A DNA stretch of 64,000 nt from Bog-257 sp963846715. Its GTDB lineage: Bacteria; Acidobacteriota; Terriglobia; Terriglobales; Acidobacteriaceae. This document shows positions 9,852 to 18,221 of the stretch, one piece after another (position 1 is the first letter of the stretch; every line of letters begins with the position of its first letter). The DNA is taken from contig CAWJXA010000008.1 in assembly GCA_963846715.1 (NCBI GenBank), positions 124,001 through 188,000 of the forward strand, written 5' to 3'. Under the pieces are notes generated by a model that was not told the DNA's origin, did no database searches, and saw nothing but the letters and a program-made list of their open reading frames with translations. A program made the translations under genes and the position numbers.

Positions 9852-10167
9852 TTGTATCAGGGCAGGACTTTCAGTCGTGCCCAACGAAGCGCAGAAAAGA
9901 TCAGGGCTTTAAGAGTCTGTGTGAGTACTGTGCCGTCCCAGAAGGGACTCGATCTTATTTTCCACTTTACCCAGCGCTTCCGCGCTGGGCTAGACTCTTT
10001 CGCCCCTGCGGGGCTTGCTTCTTGCGCGATTCACTCCACCGTGCCACTTGAAAGCGAGTACTCACAGAAACTCTTTAAGCCCCTGCAAAAACAGGATCCC
10101 CAGGGGCTAAAAGCCCAAAGATTGCTGGCCCCGTTGCGGCACGTCTGAAGACGTGCCCTGATACAGA
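9852..10167. repeat. Long palindromic (MITE-like) element with TTGTATCAGGGC ends
   Basis: The left end reads ttgtatcagggcaggacttt and the right end cgtgccctgatacag. Further in, ctttaagagtctgtgtgagtact on the left is mirrored by agtactcacagaaactcttt on the right, so about 85 bases at each side can pair. The arms carry smaller hairpins (ggcacgtCTGAAGacgtgcc at 10138-10157) and the loop holds gaagggactcga with an acccagcgcttccgcgctgg hairpin. A shorter relative with the same ends lies at 29907-30076. No open frame of note. Confidence 0.75.
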
Positions 10168-10220
10168 GCGTTCGCAGCTCCAGATACCCGCAGCACAAAA
10201 CAGCTTTCGTACCGCAGGCC

Positions 10221-11333
10221 TTACGGTTTCGACGCGGGGTGGCTCTTCAGACGCGGGGTTAGATGCGGAATGACAAATTCCTGGAAGATACCGGCAACGC
10301 TGCCTTCGGCAATTCTGATCAGGGCAGTCTCCACCAGCAAAGTCCCACTGCGATCGCTGGCTGGATAGTAGGTATAGGAGAGCCCAGCCGTGGCAAAGCT
10401 GCCGATGATGGTCGAGTAATTGACCTGCCACTTCTTGTTGTCTCCCTTGCAGATCACAGCGTTGCGGATTGCGTAGACAAATCGCTCCTTCTTCGTGCCC
10501 GTGCCCTTGTAGAAGTAACGTGGATCCTGTTTGAACAACGATGTCAGAATGGCGCTGTCGATAAACGTGCCAAAAAAGACGTCGCCGTAAAGCGCGCCGA
10601 AACGCCTGCCGTAGCCTGCCGCACCCTGGCCGTATCCGCCTAGCTCATCACTCGCCTGATAAATACCGGCCAGAAATCCGACGCCCACAATGCTGACGGG
10701 GTCAGTAACCGATTTCCAGGCCAGCGAGAACTTCTGCTTCGGGCCCAACGGCGCGGGATCGGGTACATAGGTGGTGTAAAAGTTCGGGAAGATGCCAAGT
10801 ACGCGTTGCTTCTCCTGTTCTTTAACCTCTTCCTGAGCAATCTCAGCTTCCGTGAGTGAGACGCTCACATCCGTTGTGGTGGCGGCAACTGTAAGCACGA
10901 TCGGGGGAACAATAAAAGCCTGCCCAGGGTTCACGATTCCGGAAACCAATTTAGTTTCAAATCCTGGGGCACTAATCGTGAGCTGGAAAGGGCTGGGAAC
11001 AAGACTGGAAAAGGAAAACTGCCCATTGTCGCCCGACAACACATCCTGTCTTTGGGCTTGGTCCTTAATGGTGAGTCGCACGTTCGCGCCGACCACGACG
11101 GCTCCAGCCTGGTCGACAACGGTTCCACTGACGCTTCCCTGAGGTTGCCGCTCTGACTGCTGCGGCTCGCCGCCGGGCGCTCCCTCGTCCATGAGGGCAA
11201 ATGCCTGGGTTTCTCCCACTTCGATGGGCGACGAGGCCACATTCTGGGCAACTGCGGAGGTCGAAAGGAACAATCCACAAATACAGAAAATACAGGATAA
11301 GAGTTGAGTGGAAGACTTAAACTTGTAGTTCAT
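10221..11333 (-). CDS. Secreted protein with carboxypeptidase-regulatory-like domain
   Basis: A 370-residue protein. Start at 11333 gives MNYKFKSSTQLLSCIFCICG and a signal peptide ending near AVAQN. Residues about 65-150 (GSVSGTVVDQAGAVVVGANV, then GQFSFSSLVPSPFQLTISAPGF) form a carboxypeptidase-regulatory-like beta-sandwich, common in acidobacterial cell-surface proteins. The remaining about 200 residues (FYTTYVPDPAPL, YGRRFGALYGDVFFGTFIDS, DPRYFYKGTGTKKERFVYAI) are of a type often seen behind that domain, with no known function. It lies convergent to a MITE-like element. Confidence 0.7.
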   Translation of the reverse strand: MNYKFKSSTQLLSCIFCICGLFLSTSAVAQNVASSPIEVGETQAFALMDEGAPGGEPQQSERQPQGSVSGTVVDQAGAVVVGANVRLTIKDQAQRQDVLSGDNGQFSFSSLVPSPFQLTISAPGFETKLVSGIVNPGQAFIVPPIVLTVAATTTDVSVSLTEAEIAQEEVKEQEKQRVLGIFPNFYTTYVPDPAPLGPKQKFSLAWKSVTDPVSIVGVGFLAGIYQASDELGGYGQGAAGYGRRFGALYGDVFFGTFIDSAILTSLFKQDPRYFYKGTGTKKERFVYAIRNAVICKGDNKKWQVNYSTIIGSFATAGLSYTYYPASDRSGTLLVETALIRIAEGSVAGIFQEFVIPHLTPRLKSHPASKP

Positions 11334-11756
11334 ACAGTGGTGGCGGATTGCACTCCCGAGTTTATCAGGTAACGATGTGTTTTCGATTCGCACGGAGAGC
11401 CGAATCCACCGGTCGGCCTCCAAACTCCGGAGGGCAGGCCCGGTGCGACGCTTTTCCTGTAGCTGGCTGATTGCAAATAACAAACAGCTGTTTCTGAAAA
11501 TTGGCACCTGTGTGTCATCAAGTATAACCACCATTTAGCCATTACGATGCAATCATAAAGTGCCATTTCCCGGCCATAGGGCCGCTGTCAGTCGTTCTTT
11601 ACCTTGGACGTCCATCGAGGTTCCGCCCGGCACCCAGAACGCGCTCCTGGGTCAAATAAACGCAGAATTCCAAAATTTGGACACTCGGTCGGCAGGGATC
11701 CGGTAGAGCCAGCCTTCAGGCTGGCGTCCCGGAGGCCTCACAATGGGTGGGGTGTT
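11334..11756. other. Intergenic space, one hairpin, no gene seen
   Basis: No credible gene on either strand. A single hairpin gccagCCTTCAGGctggc lies at 11708-11725, 32 bases after the end of selB, where it could serve as a weak terminator or REP copy. The upstream region of the secreted-protein gene at 11333 is included here, but no convincing promoter was picked out. Confidence 0.35.
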
Positions 11757-13664
11757 CTAGAGGATGACCCGCTCGTCCCCTACCCGCCGTGTCACCCGCT
11801 CGCGGTCAAGATATTCCAGAAGCGGAATGGCATACTTGCGGGTCACTCCGAATAGGTCTTTGAAGTTGCCCACGTTCAGTTTGGGGGTCGCAGTTTTCTG
11901 CGCGACGACCTGGCGGCGCATGGCGTCGAGCGCGTCGCGATGAAACACCAGGTCATCCGACAGCTTTACCAGCACACGGTCGCGCAGCAGCAGGGTGACA
12001 ATCTTCTGGGCGCGGACTTTGTCCACCGGCAGCGAGGCCAGCACTTCTTTCAGCAGCGGAACTTTCAGTCCGGCCCGCGCGAAGGCCTGCTCGATCTGCG
12101 ACTTTGACTCCGCCTCGTCGTCACGCAGGACCACGCCTCGTCCCGGCAGACGCAGCAGCTCGCCATCTACTTCGAGCTTCTTCTCGCGCAGGAGCGCGGC
12201 CACGGCCCCGTCGAATAGCTCGGGATGCCCCCATTTTGGCGAGTGCAGCTCTTCCTTATTGATTCCCGCCAGCAGCGGATTGGCGTCGTGGAAGTGAGCG
12301 GCAATGGCCAGGATGTCCTGACGAACTCTTTCCAGCCAGTGCGTCGTGATGAACACGTTGCCGAAGACGGCGATCAGCGACGCCTGTTTCAGTTCCGCCG
12401 CCAGCTGTTGCACGCGCGCAGCAGGCCAGCCCGTTTCGGCCACTGCCTCGGCCAGCGTCAATCCGAAGATCCAGCGGCGATTTACCCGTGCCAGCAGCGC
12501 TTGGCTCGGCGTCGCGCTGGCAATCGTCTGCAGAAATGGCAATCGCTGATCGCGGTTGATCCGTATCGGCGGCTCACCCGCGTCGAGCACCCGTCCGCCT
12601 CCAATCGTGACCACGGGAGAATACTGCCGCAGGATGAAACGGTCGCCGGGGAACAATACAATCGGACGGTCGAGCTTCAGACGCGCGAATGCCGACTCCC
12701 CCGGCACAAGTTGTTTGGCCTGGAGTAGCGTCACCCGCGCGATGGTCTCCGCCGCGAATGCGTGCAGGTGGACGCGCGCGAATTGCCGCAGCGGTTTGGC
12801 CGAAGGCAGCAGGTCGATCTGCACGCCCAGCCGCGTCACCGGATGGAACATCTCCGGCGGCGTCAGCATCATGCCACGCGCCAGTTCGGTGGTCTCCACC
12901 CCCGCCAGGTTTAATGCGGTGCGTTGTCCGGCGATGGCGTTTTCGGCGGCCTGCCCATGCATCTGCACGCCTCGGACGCGCAAGCGCCTGCCCGTGGGAT
13001 GGACTTCGACCTCCTGCTCCTTGTGTACCGTGCCGGAGATGAGCGTGCCGGTGACCACCGTTCCGAAGCCCTTCATGGTGAACACGCGATCGATGGGCAG
13101 GCGGAAGACCGCGCCGGAATCCTTCGCCGGGACCTCGGCAGCCAGCCGCGCCAGTTCGCGTTTCAGTTGGTCGAGTCCTGCGCCGGTTTTGGAGCTAACC
13201 GGGATGATCGGCGAAGTAGCCGGATCGAGGAACGAGCCCTGCAGAAACTCGGTGACTTCCATGGTCACGACTTCGAGCGTTTCGGCGTCGACCAGGTCGG
13301 ACTTGGTGAGGACGGTGATGCCGCGCTGCACCGCAAGCAGGCGGCAGATCTCGAAGTGTTCGCGGGTCTGCGGCTTGACGGATTCGTCCGCTGCCACTAT
13401 GAGCAGCACCAAGTCGATGCCGCCGACTCCGGCCAGCATGTTGCGCACAAAGCGCTCGTGGCCGGGAACGTCAACCAGACCGATGCGGATCGGCTCCGCG
13501 CCATCCGGACTCGGCAGATCGAGGTTGGCAAAGCCGAGGTCGATAGTGATGCCGCGGCGCTTCTCTTCCTCCAGGCGGTCGGGATCGATGCCGGTGAGCG
13601 CGCGCACCAGCGCACTCTTGCCGTGATCGATGTGACCCGCGGTGCCGACAATGACCGACTTCAT
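11757..13664 (-). CDS. selB: Selenocysteine-specific elongation factor SelB
   Basis: A 635-residue protein with the usual SelB layout. The GTPase domain has G1 GTAGHIDHGKSALVRAL, switch block RRGITIDLGFA, DVPGHERFVRNML and a TKSD motif (NKxD equivalent). Two beta-barrel domains follow (FTMKGFGTVVTGTLISG), then four C-terminal winged helices that bind the SECIS RNA hairpin. It delivers Sec-tRNA to UGA codons. No selA, selD or tRNA-Sec is visible in the window. The promoter side has tacact as a likely -10 (13673-13678, minus strand). Two shards copied from this gene or a homologue lie at 35132-35217 and 37276-37344. Confidence 0.95.
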   Translation of the reverse strand: MKSVIVGTAGHIDHGKSALVRALTGIDPDRLEEEKRRGITIDLGFANLDLPSPDGAEPIRIGLVDVPGHERFVRNMLAGVGGIDLVLLIVAADESVKPQTREHFEICRLLAVQRGITVLTKSDLVDAETLEVVTMEVTEFLQGSFLDPATSPIIPVSSKTGAGLDQLKRELARLAAEVPAKDSGAVFRLPIDRVFTMKGFGTVVTGTLISGTVHKEQEVEVHPTGRRLRVRGVQMHGQAAENAIAGQRTALNLAGVETTELARGMMLTPPEMFHPVTRLGVQIDLLPSAKPLRQFARVHLHAFAAETIARVTLLQAKQLVPGESAFARLKLDRPIVLFPGDRFILRQYSPVVTIGGGRVLDAGEPPIRINRDQRLPFLQTIASATPSQALLARVNRRWIFGLTLAEAVAETGWPAARVQQLAAELKQASLIAVFGNVFITTHWLERVRQDILAIAAHFHDANPLLAGINKEELHSPKWGHPELFDGAVAALLREKKLEVDGELLRLPGRGVVLRDDEAESKSQIEQAFARAGLKVPLLKEVLASLPVDKVRAQKIVTLLLRDRVLVKLSDDLVFHRDALDAMRRQVVAQKTATPKLNVGNFKDLFGVTRKYAIPLLEYLDRERVTRRVGDERVIL

Positions 13665-13977
13665 CGCAGACAGTGTACCGTTTGGGTAAACGGCCAGCGC
13701 ACTGATTACCTGTCATTTGAGGGTGGCCCAGTCCCAGAAACTGCTGTCGACTGGCGTAAGTGGTTACGGGCAGATTGTAGGCAAACCAAAGTCAGCGAAG
13801 CCACGGCATTTCGGGTATCCGGCCTTGTGTGATATGTAGAATACGCTGTCTGCCCAAGTCCCTGATAGTCACTGCAACTGACTGGTTCCGAAGAGTGAGC
13901 CGCCCGTAAACACCAGTTTTTGAAATGACCACACTTCGTTTCCGGCTTGCGATATGTTCGTGGCAGTGGAGGCGTGA
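13665..13977. promoter_or_regulatory. Divergent promoter space between selB and the antiporter
   Basis: The space serves divergent genes. On the minus strand aaacggtacactgtctgc directly precedes the selB ATG, with tacact as a plausible -10; the same stretch recurs in front of the methyltransferase at 35201-35217. On the plus strand no convincing -35/-10 pair was found for the antiporter gene. No gene or tRNA was seen. Confidence 0.4.
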
Positions 13978-15594
13978 ATGCACGGGGGTGGAGTACACGC
14001 AGTCGAACTGGTCTTCCTTTCGTTGTTGGCGTTCGTGGTTTTGTTCGCCGCCGTAGCTCGCAAGCTCAACCGGCCGTATCCCATCGTGCTGGTAGTTGCC
14101 GGACTGCTGCTCAGCTTCCTGCCCCGGGTTCCCAAAGTTACCCTGAATCCCGACATCATCTTCCTGATCGTCCTGCCGCCTCTGCTTTATTCGGCCGCGT
14201 GGGTTACATCCTGGCGTGACTTCCGCTTCAACCTGTTCAGCATCTTCATGCTGGCCTTTGGACTGGTGGCCTTCACGGTATTCGGAGTGGCTATTGCGGC
14301 GCCGCTTGTCTTTGCGGGCTTCACCTGGCAATTGGGATTCCTGTTGGGCGCAGTGGTGTCGGCTACCGACTCAATCGCGGCCACGTCCATCGCTCGAAGC
14401 CTGGCGCTGCCACGGCGCATCATCGACATCCTGGAAGGCGAGAGCCTGGTGAATGACGCCAGTGGCTTGGTCGCTCTGGAGTTTGGTCTGGCGATGATTC
14501 TGCGCTCGCAGACGCCATCTGCCGGTGAGGCGCTGGGGCGATTGTGCTATCTGACCGTGGCGGGAATCGCGATCGGGCTGGCGATTGGCAAGCTGGTGGA
14601 CGGATTCGAGCGCCATATTGATGATGGGCCAATCGAAATCGCGGTCAGCATACTCGTCCCTTACGTGACCTATTTGGCCGCGGTGGCGGCGCACGCCTCG
14701 GGTGTGCTGGCGGTAATCGCCTGCGGACTCTATCTCAGCCGCAAGAGCGCCCATTTCTTTTCCCCGAACGTGCGCTTGCAGGCTGGGGCGGTGTGGGAGT
14801 CACTGACCTTCGCGCTGAACGGTCTTGTCTTCGTGCTCATCGGTCTGCAACTGCCGTATGTGCTGGCCGGAATTCGCTCCTACAGCATGAAGCAGTTGCT
14901 GGTGTACGGCGCCACCTTCAGCGCGTTGCTGATTGTGTTGCGCTTGCTGTGGATGTATCCCGGAGCCCTCTTCGGCCATTGGTTCCGCACCCGGGTTCTA
15001 CACCAGGACTATCCACGACCCACCCCGGGTGGGATCTTTGTTCTCGGCTGGACGGGAATGCGCGGTGTGCTTGCTCTGGCCGCCGCCATGTCTCTGCCTG
15101 AAAAGCTCTCGGACGGAAGCGCTTTTCCGCAGCGCAATCTCATCATCTTCCTCACCTTCAGCGTGATCCTGGTGACGCTGGTTGTGCAGGGACTGACTCT
15201 GCCTTCGGTGATCCGCCTGGTAGGTCTGGCCGGTACGAGCGGCCCGAATTGCGAAGCGCGCGAGGCGCGCCGCATCATGACGCGCGCGGCGTTGCAACGG
15301 CTGGAGCAGGCGCGCGCACAGGATATTCCTGAGCTCGCGCCAGTCTACAACGATTTGAAGCAGCACTACGAGGATCGGCTGCAGCGGCTGGCAGGAGAGA
15401 ATGGAGGCGAAGAAAGCTCGGAACAGTATGCTCACGTCCTTGACTTGAGCCGGGATCTGTTGCGCGCCGAGCGCGAAACCGCGTTGTCGCTGCGCGCTGC
15501 AGGCCGCGTCAGCGACGAGACCCTCCGCCAGATCGAACGCGAGCTCGATTTGCGCGAGAGTGAACTGACGCTCGATGCCGAGGCCAGTGCCTAG
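13978..15594 (+). CDS. CPA1-family Na+/H+ antiporter (NhaP-like)
   Basis: A 538-residue protein with about 12 membrane helices followed by a hydrophilic helical tail of about 120 residues. Family marks are FLPRVPKVTLNPDIIFLIVL with PPLLYSAAW, then VSATDSIAATSIARSLALP and the exchanger Asn-Asp site in EGESLVNDASGLVALEFG. These are characteristic of CPA1 (NhaP/YjcE) sodium or potassium/proton exchangers in the inner membrane. The ATG at 13978 is taken as start; an upstream alternative cannot be excluded. It is a single gene with no operon partner. Confidence 0.9.
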   Translation: MHGGGVHAVELVFLSLLAFVVLFAAVARKLNRPYPIVLVVAGLLLSFLPRVPKVTLNPDIIFLIVLPPLLYSAAWVTSWRDFRFNLFSIFMLAFGLVAFTVFGVAIAAPLVFAGFTWQLGFLLGAVVSATDSIAATSIARSLALPRRIIDILEGESLVNDASGLVALEFGLAMILRSQTPSAGEALGRLCYLTVAGIAIGLAIGKLVDGFERHIDDGPIEIAVSILVPYVTYLAAVAAHASGVLAVIACGLYLSRKSAHFFSPNVRLQAGAVWESLTFALNGLVFVLIGLQLPYVLAGIRSYSMKQLLVYGATFSALLIVLRLLWMYPGALFGHWFRTRVLHQDYPRPTPGGIFVLGWTGMRGVLALAAAMSLPEKLSDGSAFPQRNLIIFLTFSVILVTLVVQGLTLPSVIRLVGLAGTSGPNCEAREARRIMTRAALQRLEQARAQDIPELAPVYNDLKQHYEDRLQRLAGENGGEESSEQYAHVLDLSRDLLRAERETALSLRAAGRVSDETLRQIERELDLRESELTLDAEASA

Positions 15595-15787
15595 GCATCA
15601 AAAACGCCCAGAGACTTTGAGACGCCGCTCGTAGGGCCATCCGTGCCGGTAATGCAGACGGGCAACTCGGAACCTTATGCGATCGCTCCGGTAATTTTCC
15701 CGCCCGAGTGCCGTGGATAGCAGGAGTAACTTTCCCCGCGATCATGTGAGCGGTGCATAATGGGTTTGCATCACCTGGAGCGTCATC

Positions 15788-16375
15788 ATGGAGAACATTA
15801 TTCCTCGCTGGGAGTGGCGAACCTTCGGCGACAATTTTGGTAATGCCGATGCGCGGTACGCAGCCTTAAAACCCGACAATGTGCAGGAAAGCGATGAGTT
15901 GTACTTCCTTTCCGCCGCCGCCGATCAAAACGTTAAAGTCCGCGACGACCTCATGGACATAAAAACCCTGGAGCAGGTCAATGCGGATGGCCTGGAGCAG
16001 TGGAAGCCGGTGATGAAAGCATCCTTCCCCTTGCCGGCCGCCGAAGCCAGGAAGGTCCTTGACGCGCTGGGCGTCCCTGCGCCATCGCTGGCTCGTGCGG
16101 AGTACACACTCGAACAGTTCGTGGCTGAACTAGCCGAACCGGGCGGACGCCTGCGTTCCGTGAAGGTACACAAAAGGCGCTCGCGCTACAGAATCAACGG
16201 CTGCATGTCTGAGATGACCGACGTTCTGGCAGACGGCCGGAAAACTCGCACCGTCGCACTTGAGCTGGAGGACGCAGCTCGCGTCATCGCCACGGTGCGC
16301 GAGTTGGGCTTGGACCGATTTCCAAACATCAGCTATCCGCGAGGCCTGAAGCAACTGGTCGGCATGAAAGGGTGA
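15788..16375 (+). CDS. CYTH-like domain protein (polyphosphate-associated)
   Basis: A 195-residue protein with alternating charged strands (VKVRDDLMDIKTL, GRLRSVKVHKRRSRYRINGC, KTRTVALELEDAARV) as expected for the CYTH triphosphate-tunnel fold. The canonical N-terminal ExExK signature is not present; the corresponding start reads RWEWRTFGDN. CYTH proteins hydrolyse inorganic triphosphate or cyclise ATP and often accompany polyphosphate enzymes. It is directly followed by a Ppx/GppA gene only 10 bases downstream. Exact substrate is unknown, and the missing signature argues against a standard triphosphatase. Confidence 0.6.
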   Translation: MENIIPRWEWRTFGDNFGNADARYAALKPDNVQESDELYFLSAAADQNVKVRDDLMDIKTLEQVNADGLEQWKPVMKASFPLPAAEARKVLDALGVPAPSLARAEYTLEQFVAELAEPGGRLRSVKVHKRRSRYRINGCMSEMTDVLADGRKTRTVALELEDAARVIATVRELGLDRFPNISYPRGLKQLVGMKG

Positions 16376-16385
16376 GGTGACGGCA

Positions 16386-17300
16386 ATGCCATGCTATGCG
16401 GTGATCGATGTGGGTACAAACTCCGTGAAATTCAATATCAGCGAACGCCGCCAGGACGGTACCTGGAAAACGCTGGTGGACCGTGCTGAGATAACGCGGC
16501 TCGGCGAAGGTCTGGAGCAGACGGGCGAGATCAGTGGCGACGCCATGACGCGAACCGTCTCGGCGATAGCCGGCATGGCAGCGGAGGCCCGTGATGCCGG
16601 AGTAGCGGCGATTGCGGCGGTCGGCACCATGGGAATGCGCACGGCACGCAACAGTCAGCAGTTCATCGATGCGGTGCAGGAACGTTGTGGCGTGAAGATC
16701 GAAATCATTCCCGGCGACGAAGAGGGTCGCCTCGCTTATCTGGCCGTCAAGTCCGGTCTCGGTCTGGCGGAAGGCTCACTGGCAATTTTCGACACCGGGG
16801 GCGGAAGCACGCAATTCACCTTCGGCCGCGGTTCCACAGTCGAAGAACGCTTCAGCCTGAACGTTGGCGCAGTTCGGTTCACCGAGAAGTACGGTCTTGC
16901 GGGTGTTATCTCGGCGGAACAACTCCAGCTGGCGAAGCAGGCGATCGCCTCAGAGCTGACGCGGATTGGCGGCAGTCCTGCGCCGGAAACACTGGTGGGA
17001 ATGGGGGGCGCAATTACCAACATCGCCGCGGTGAAACATGGCCTAGCGAAATATGATCCGGATGTTATTCAGGGCTCGGTAATTGAACGAGCCGAAGTGG
17101 ACAGGCAGATCGAGTTGTATCGCTCCCGTTCCGTGGACGAGCGGCGCGCCATCGTCGGCTTGCAGCCCAAACGGGCTGATGTCATATTGGCGGGCGCCTG
17201 CATCGTTGAGATCGTCATGGATAAACTTCGTAAAGATAGTCTCTCCGTTAGCGACCGGGGCTTGCGGCACGGGCTTCTGATCGATCGTTTTGCGGGGTGA
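16386..17300 (+). CDS. Ppx/GppA family exopolyphosphatase
   Basis: A 304-residue protein of the ASKHA fold. Phosphate-1 motif AVIDVGTNSVKFNI, central IPGDEEGRLAYLAVKSGL, phosphate-2 motif IFDTGGGSTQF and the later LVGMGGAITNIAAVK are all in place. It is the short two-domain form that lacks the C-terminal helical extension of E. coli Ppx. It degrades polyphosphate or pppGpp. The ATG at 16386 has a GAGGTGA sequence upstream; a GTG at 16377 would add three residues. The CYTH gene just upstream suggests a polyphosphate-handling pair. Confidence 0.88.
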   Translation: MPCYAVIDVGTNSVKFNISERRQDGTWKTLVDRAEITRLGEGLEQTGEISGDAMTRTVSAIAGMAAEARDAGVAAIAAVGTMGMRTARNSQQFIDAVQERCGVKIEIIPGDEEGRLAYLAVKSGLGLAEGSLAIFDTGGGSTQFTFGRGSTVEERFSLNVGAVRFTEKYGLAGVISAEQLQLAKQAIASELTRIGGSPAPETLVGMGGAITNIAAVKHGLAKYDPDVIQGSVIERAEVDRQIELYRSRSVDERRAIVGLQPKRADVILAGACIVEIVMDKLRKDSLSVSDRGLRHGLLIDRFAG

Positions 17301-17365
17301 TCGGGGTGTTTGAAGCGGCGGCCTAGGGTGCACGACCGCCCGCGGCTCGCGTCCACAAAGCACAC

Positions 17366-17971
17366 CTAATGAGTCGCGCCGGTCGTGCTGGCGCCGTCTG
17401 CATACATGTAACCGTAGATCGTGAACGTTTCCGAAGGAACCGATGCTGTCGGAAGAACTACTCCGACTGCTTGCTGCAGGGCTTTCGACGGGCAACCTTT
17501 CGACATGCAGCCTACGCCGGAGTTCTGGTCCCAGTAAACCGGGGCGCCCAGGCGATCGTTGGCGTTCTGCACGGTCAACCAGGTGTTGCCGGAGAAGTAC
17601 AGGTAGACGCTCACGGACTCACGGCAGACGCTGTAACCGTAGCGGTTGACGAAGCAACTGTCGTGCGATGGCTCGACGTAAGCATCGTACACATCGGTGC
17701 CATACGGCGTGGAGCCGATCGAAACCTCAACGCTGGAGATTTGGTCCCCCGGGTACAGCCACACCCAGAATTCAATGCCAGTAATTATCAACGGGCCCTC
17801 ACTGATGTGGAAACTGTCAGTGACGGCGTAGCCGCCGTTGATTGTCCGAGCATCAACCTGACCGTTGACCGGACCGTTTTCGTACATTGGATATCCTTGT
17901 GCCATAGCCGGAACCGGAACCAGTGTCAGGCACAGGACGACCAGGGACAGCGAAACGCTATGCAGCTTCAA
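17366..17971 (-). CDS. Secreted protein paralogous to the amber-interrupted PEP-CTERM gene
   Basis: A 201-residue protein with a signal peptide ending near AMAQG. It shares YENGPVNGQ, WVWLYPGDQISSVEV, TWLTVQN and WDQNSGVGCMSKGCPS with the gene at 3113-3604. Its own C-terminus (SETFTIYGYMYADGASTTGA) lacks a PEP-CTERM anchor. Four Cys residues suggest disulfides outside the cytoplasm. Function unknown. Confidence 0.65.
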   Translation of the reverse strand: MKLHSVSLSLVVLCLTLVPVPAMAQGYPMYENGPVNGQVDARTINGGYAVTDSFHISEGPLIITGIEFWVWLYPGDQISSVEVSIGSTPYGTDVYDAYVEPSHDSCFVNRYGYSVCRESVSVYLYFSGNTWLTVQNANDRLGAPVYWDQNSGVGCMSKGCPSKALQQAVGVVLPTASVPSETFTIYGYMYADGASTTGATH

Positions 17972-18111
17972 GGATCGAACCTTCCTCTCGGCTCAGTTCG
18001 CGAAAGCTCAACTCATCCCGCTATGATTTAAAGTGGGTGGCACCCCTCGCCGAGCTCTAAACTATGACGTCTATTTGGCGCCCCAGGCTGGCGAATACTA
18101 TACACCCGAGT

Positions 18112-18186
18112 GGAACACGGCGCTGATGAAGCGCCGCACTACCCGTACAAATCGGATGCATCGATTGAGAACTGCTATAGCGCATT
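18112..18186. repeat. Dispersed 75-bp repeat, copy A
   Basis: Contains the hairpin ggcgctgatgaagcgcc followed by gcactacccgtacaaatcgg and a tail ending in ctatag. The same order of blocks occurs at 52624-52695, in the same orientation, in the long space before the sedolisin gene. No coding potential is shared, because indels differ between the copies. Confidence 0.65.
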
Positions 18187-18221
18187 CGCCGCGGGAATAC
18201 GACGACGAATTGTCTTATCGC

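Noticed and set aside
13665..13977. tRNA-Sec gene near selB
   Set aside because: No cloverleaf or long variable arm could be folded from the space, and none was found downstream of selB either.
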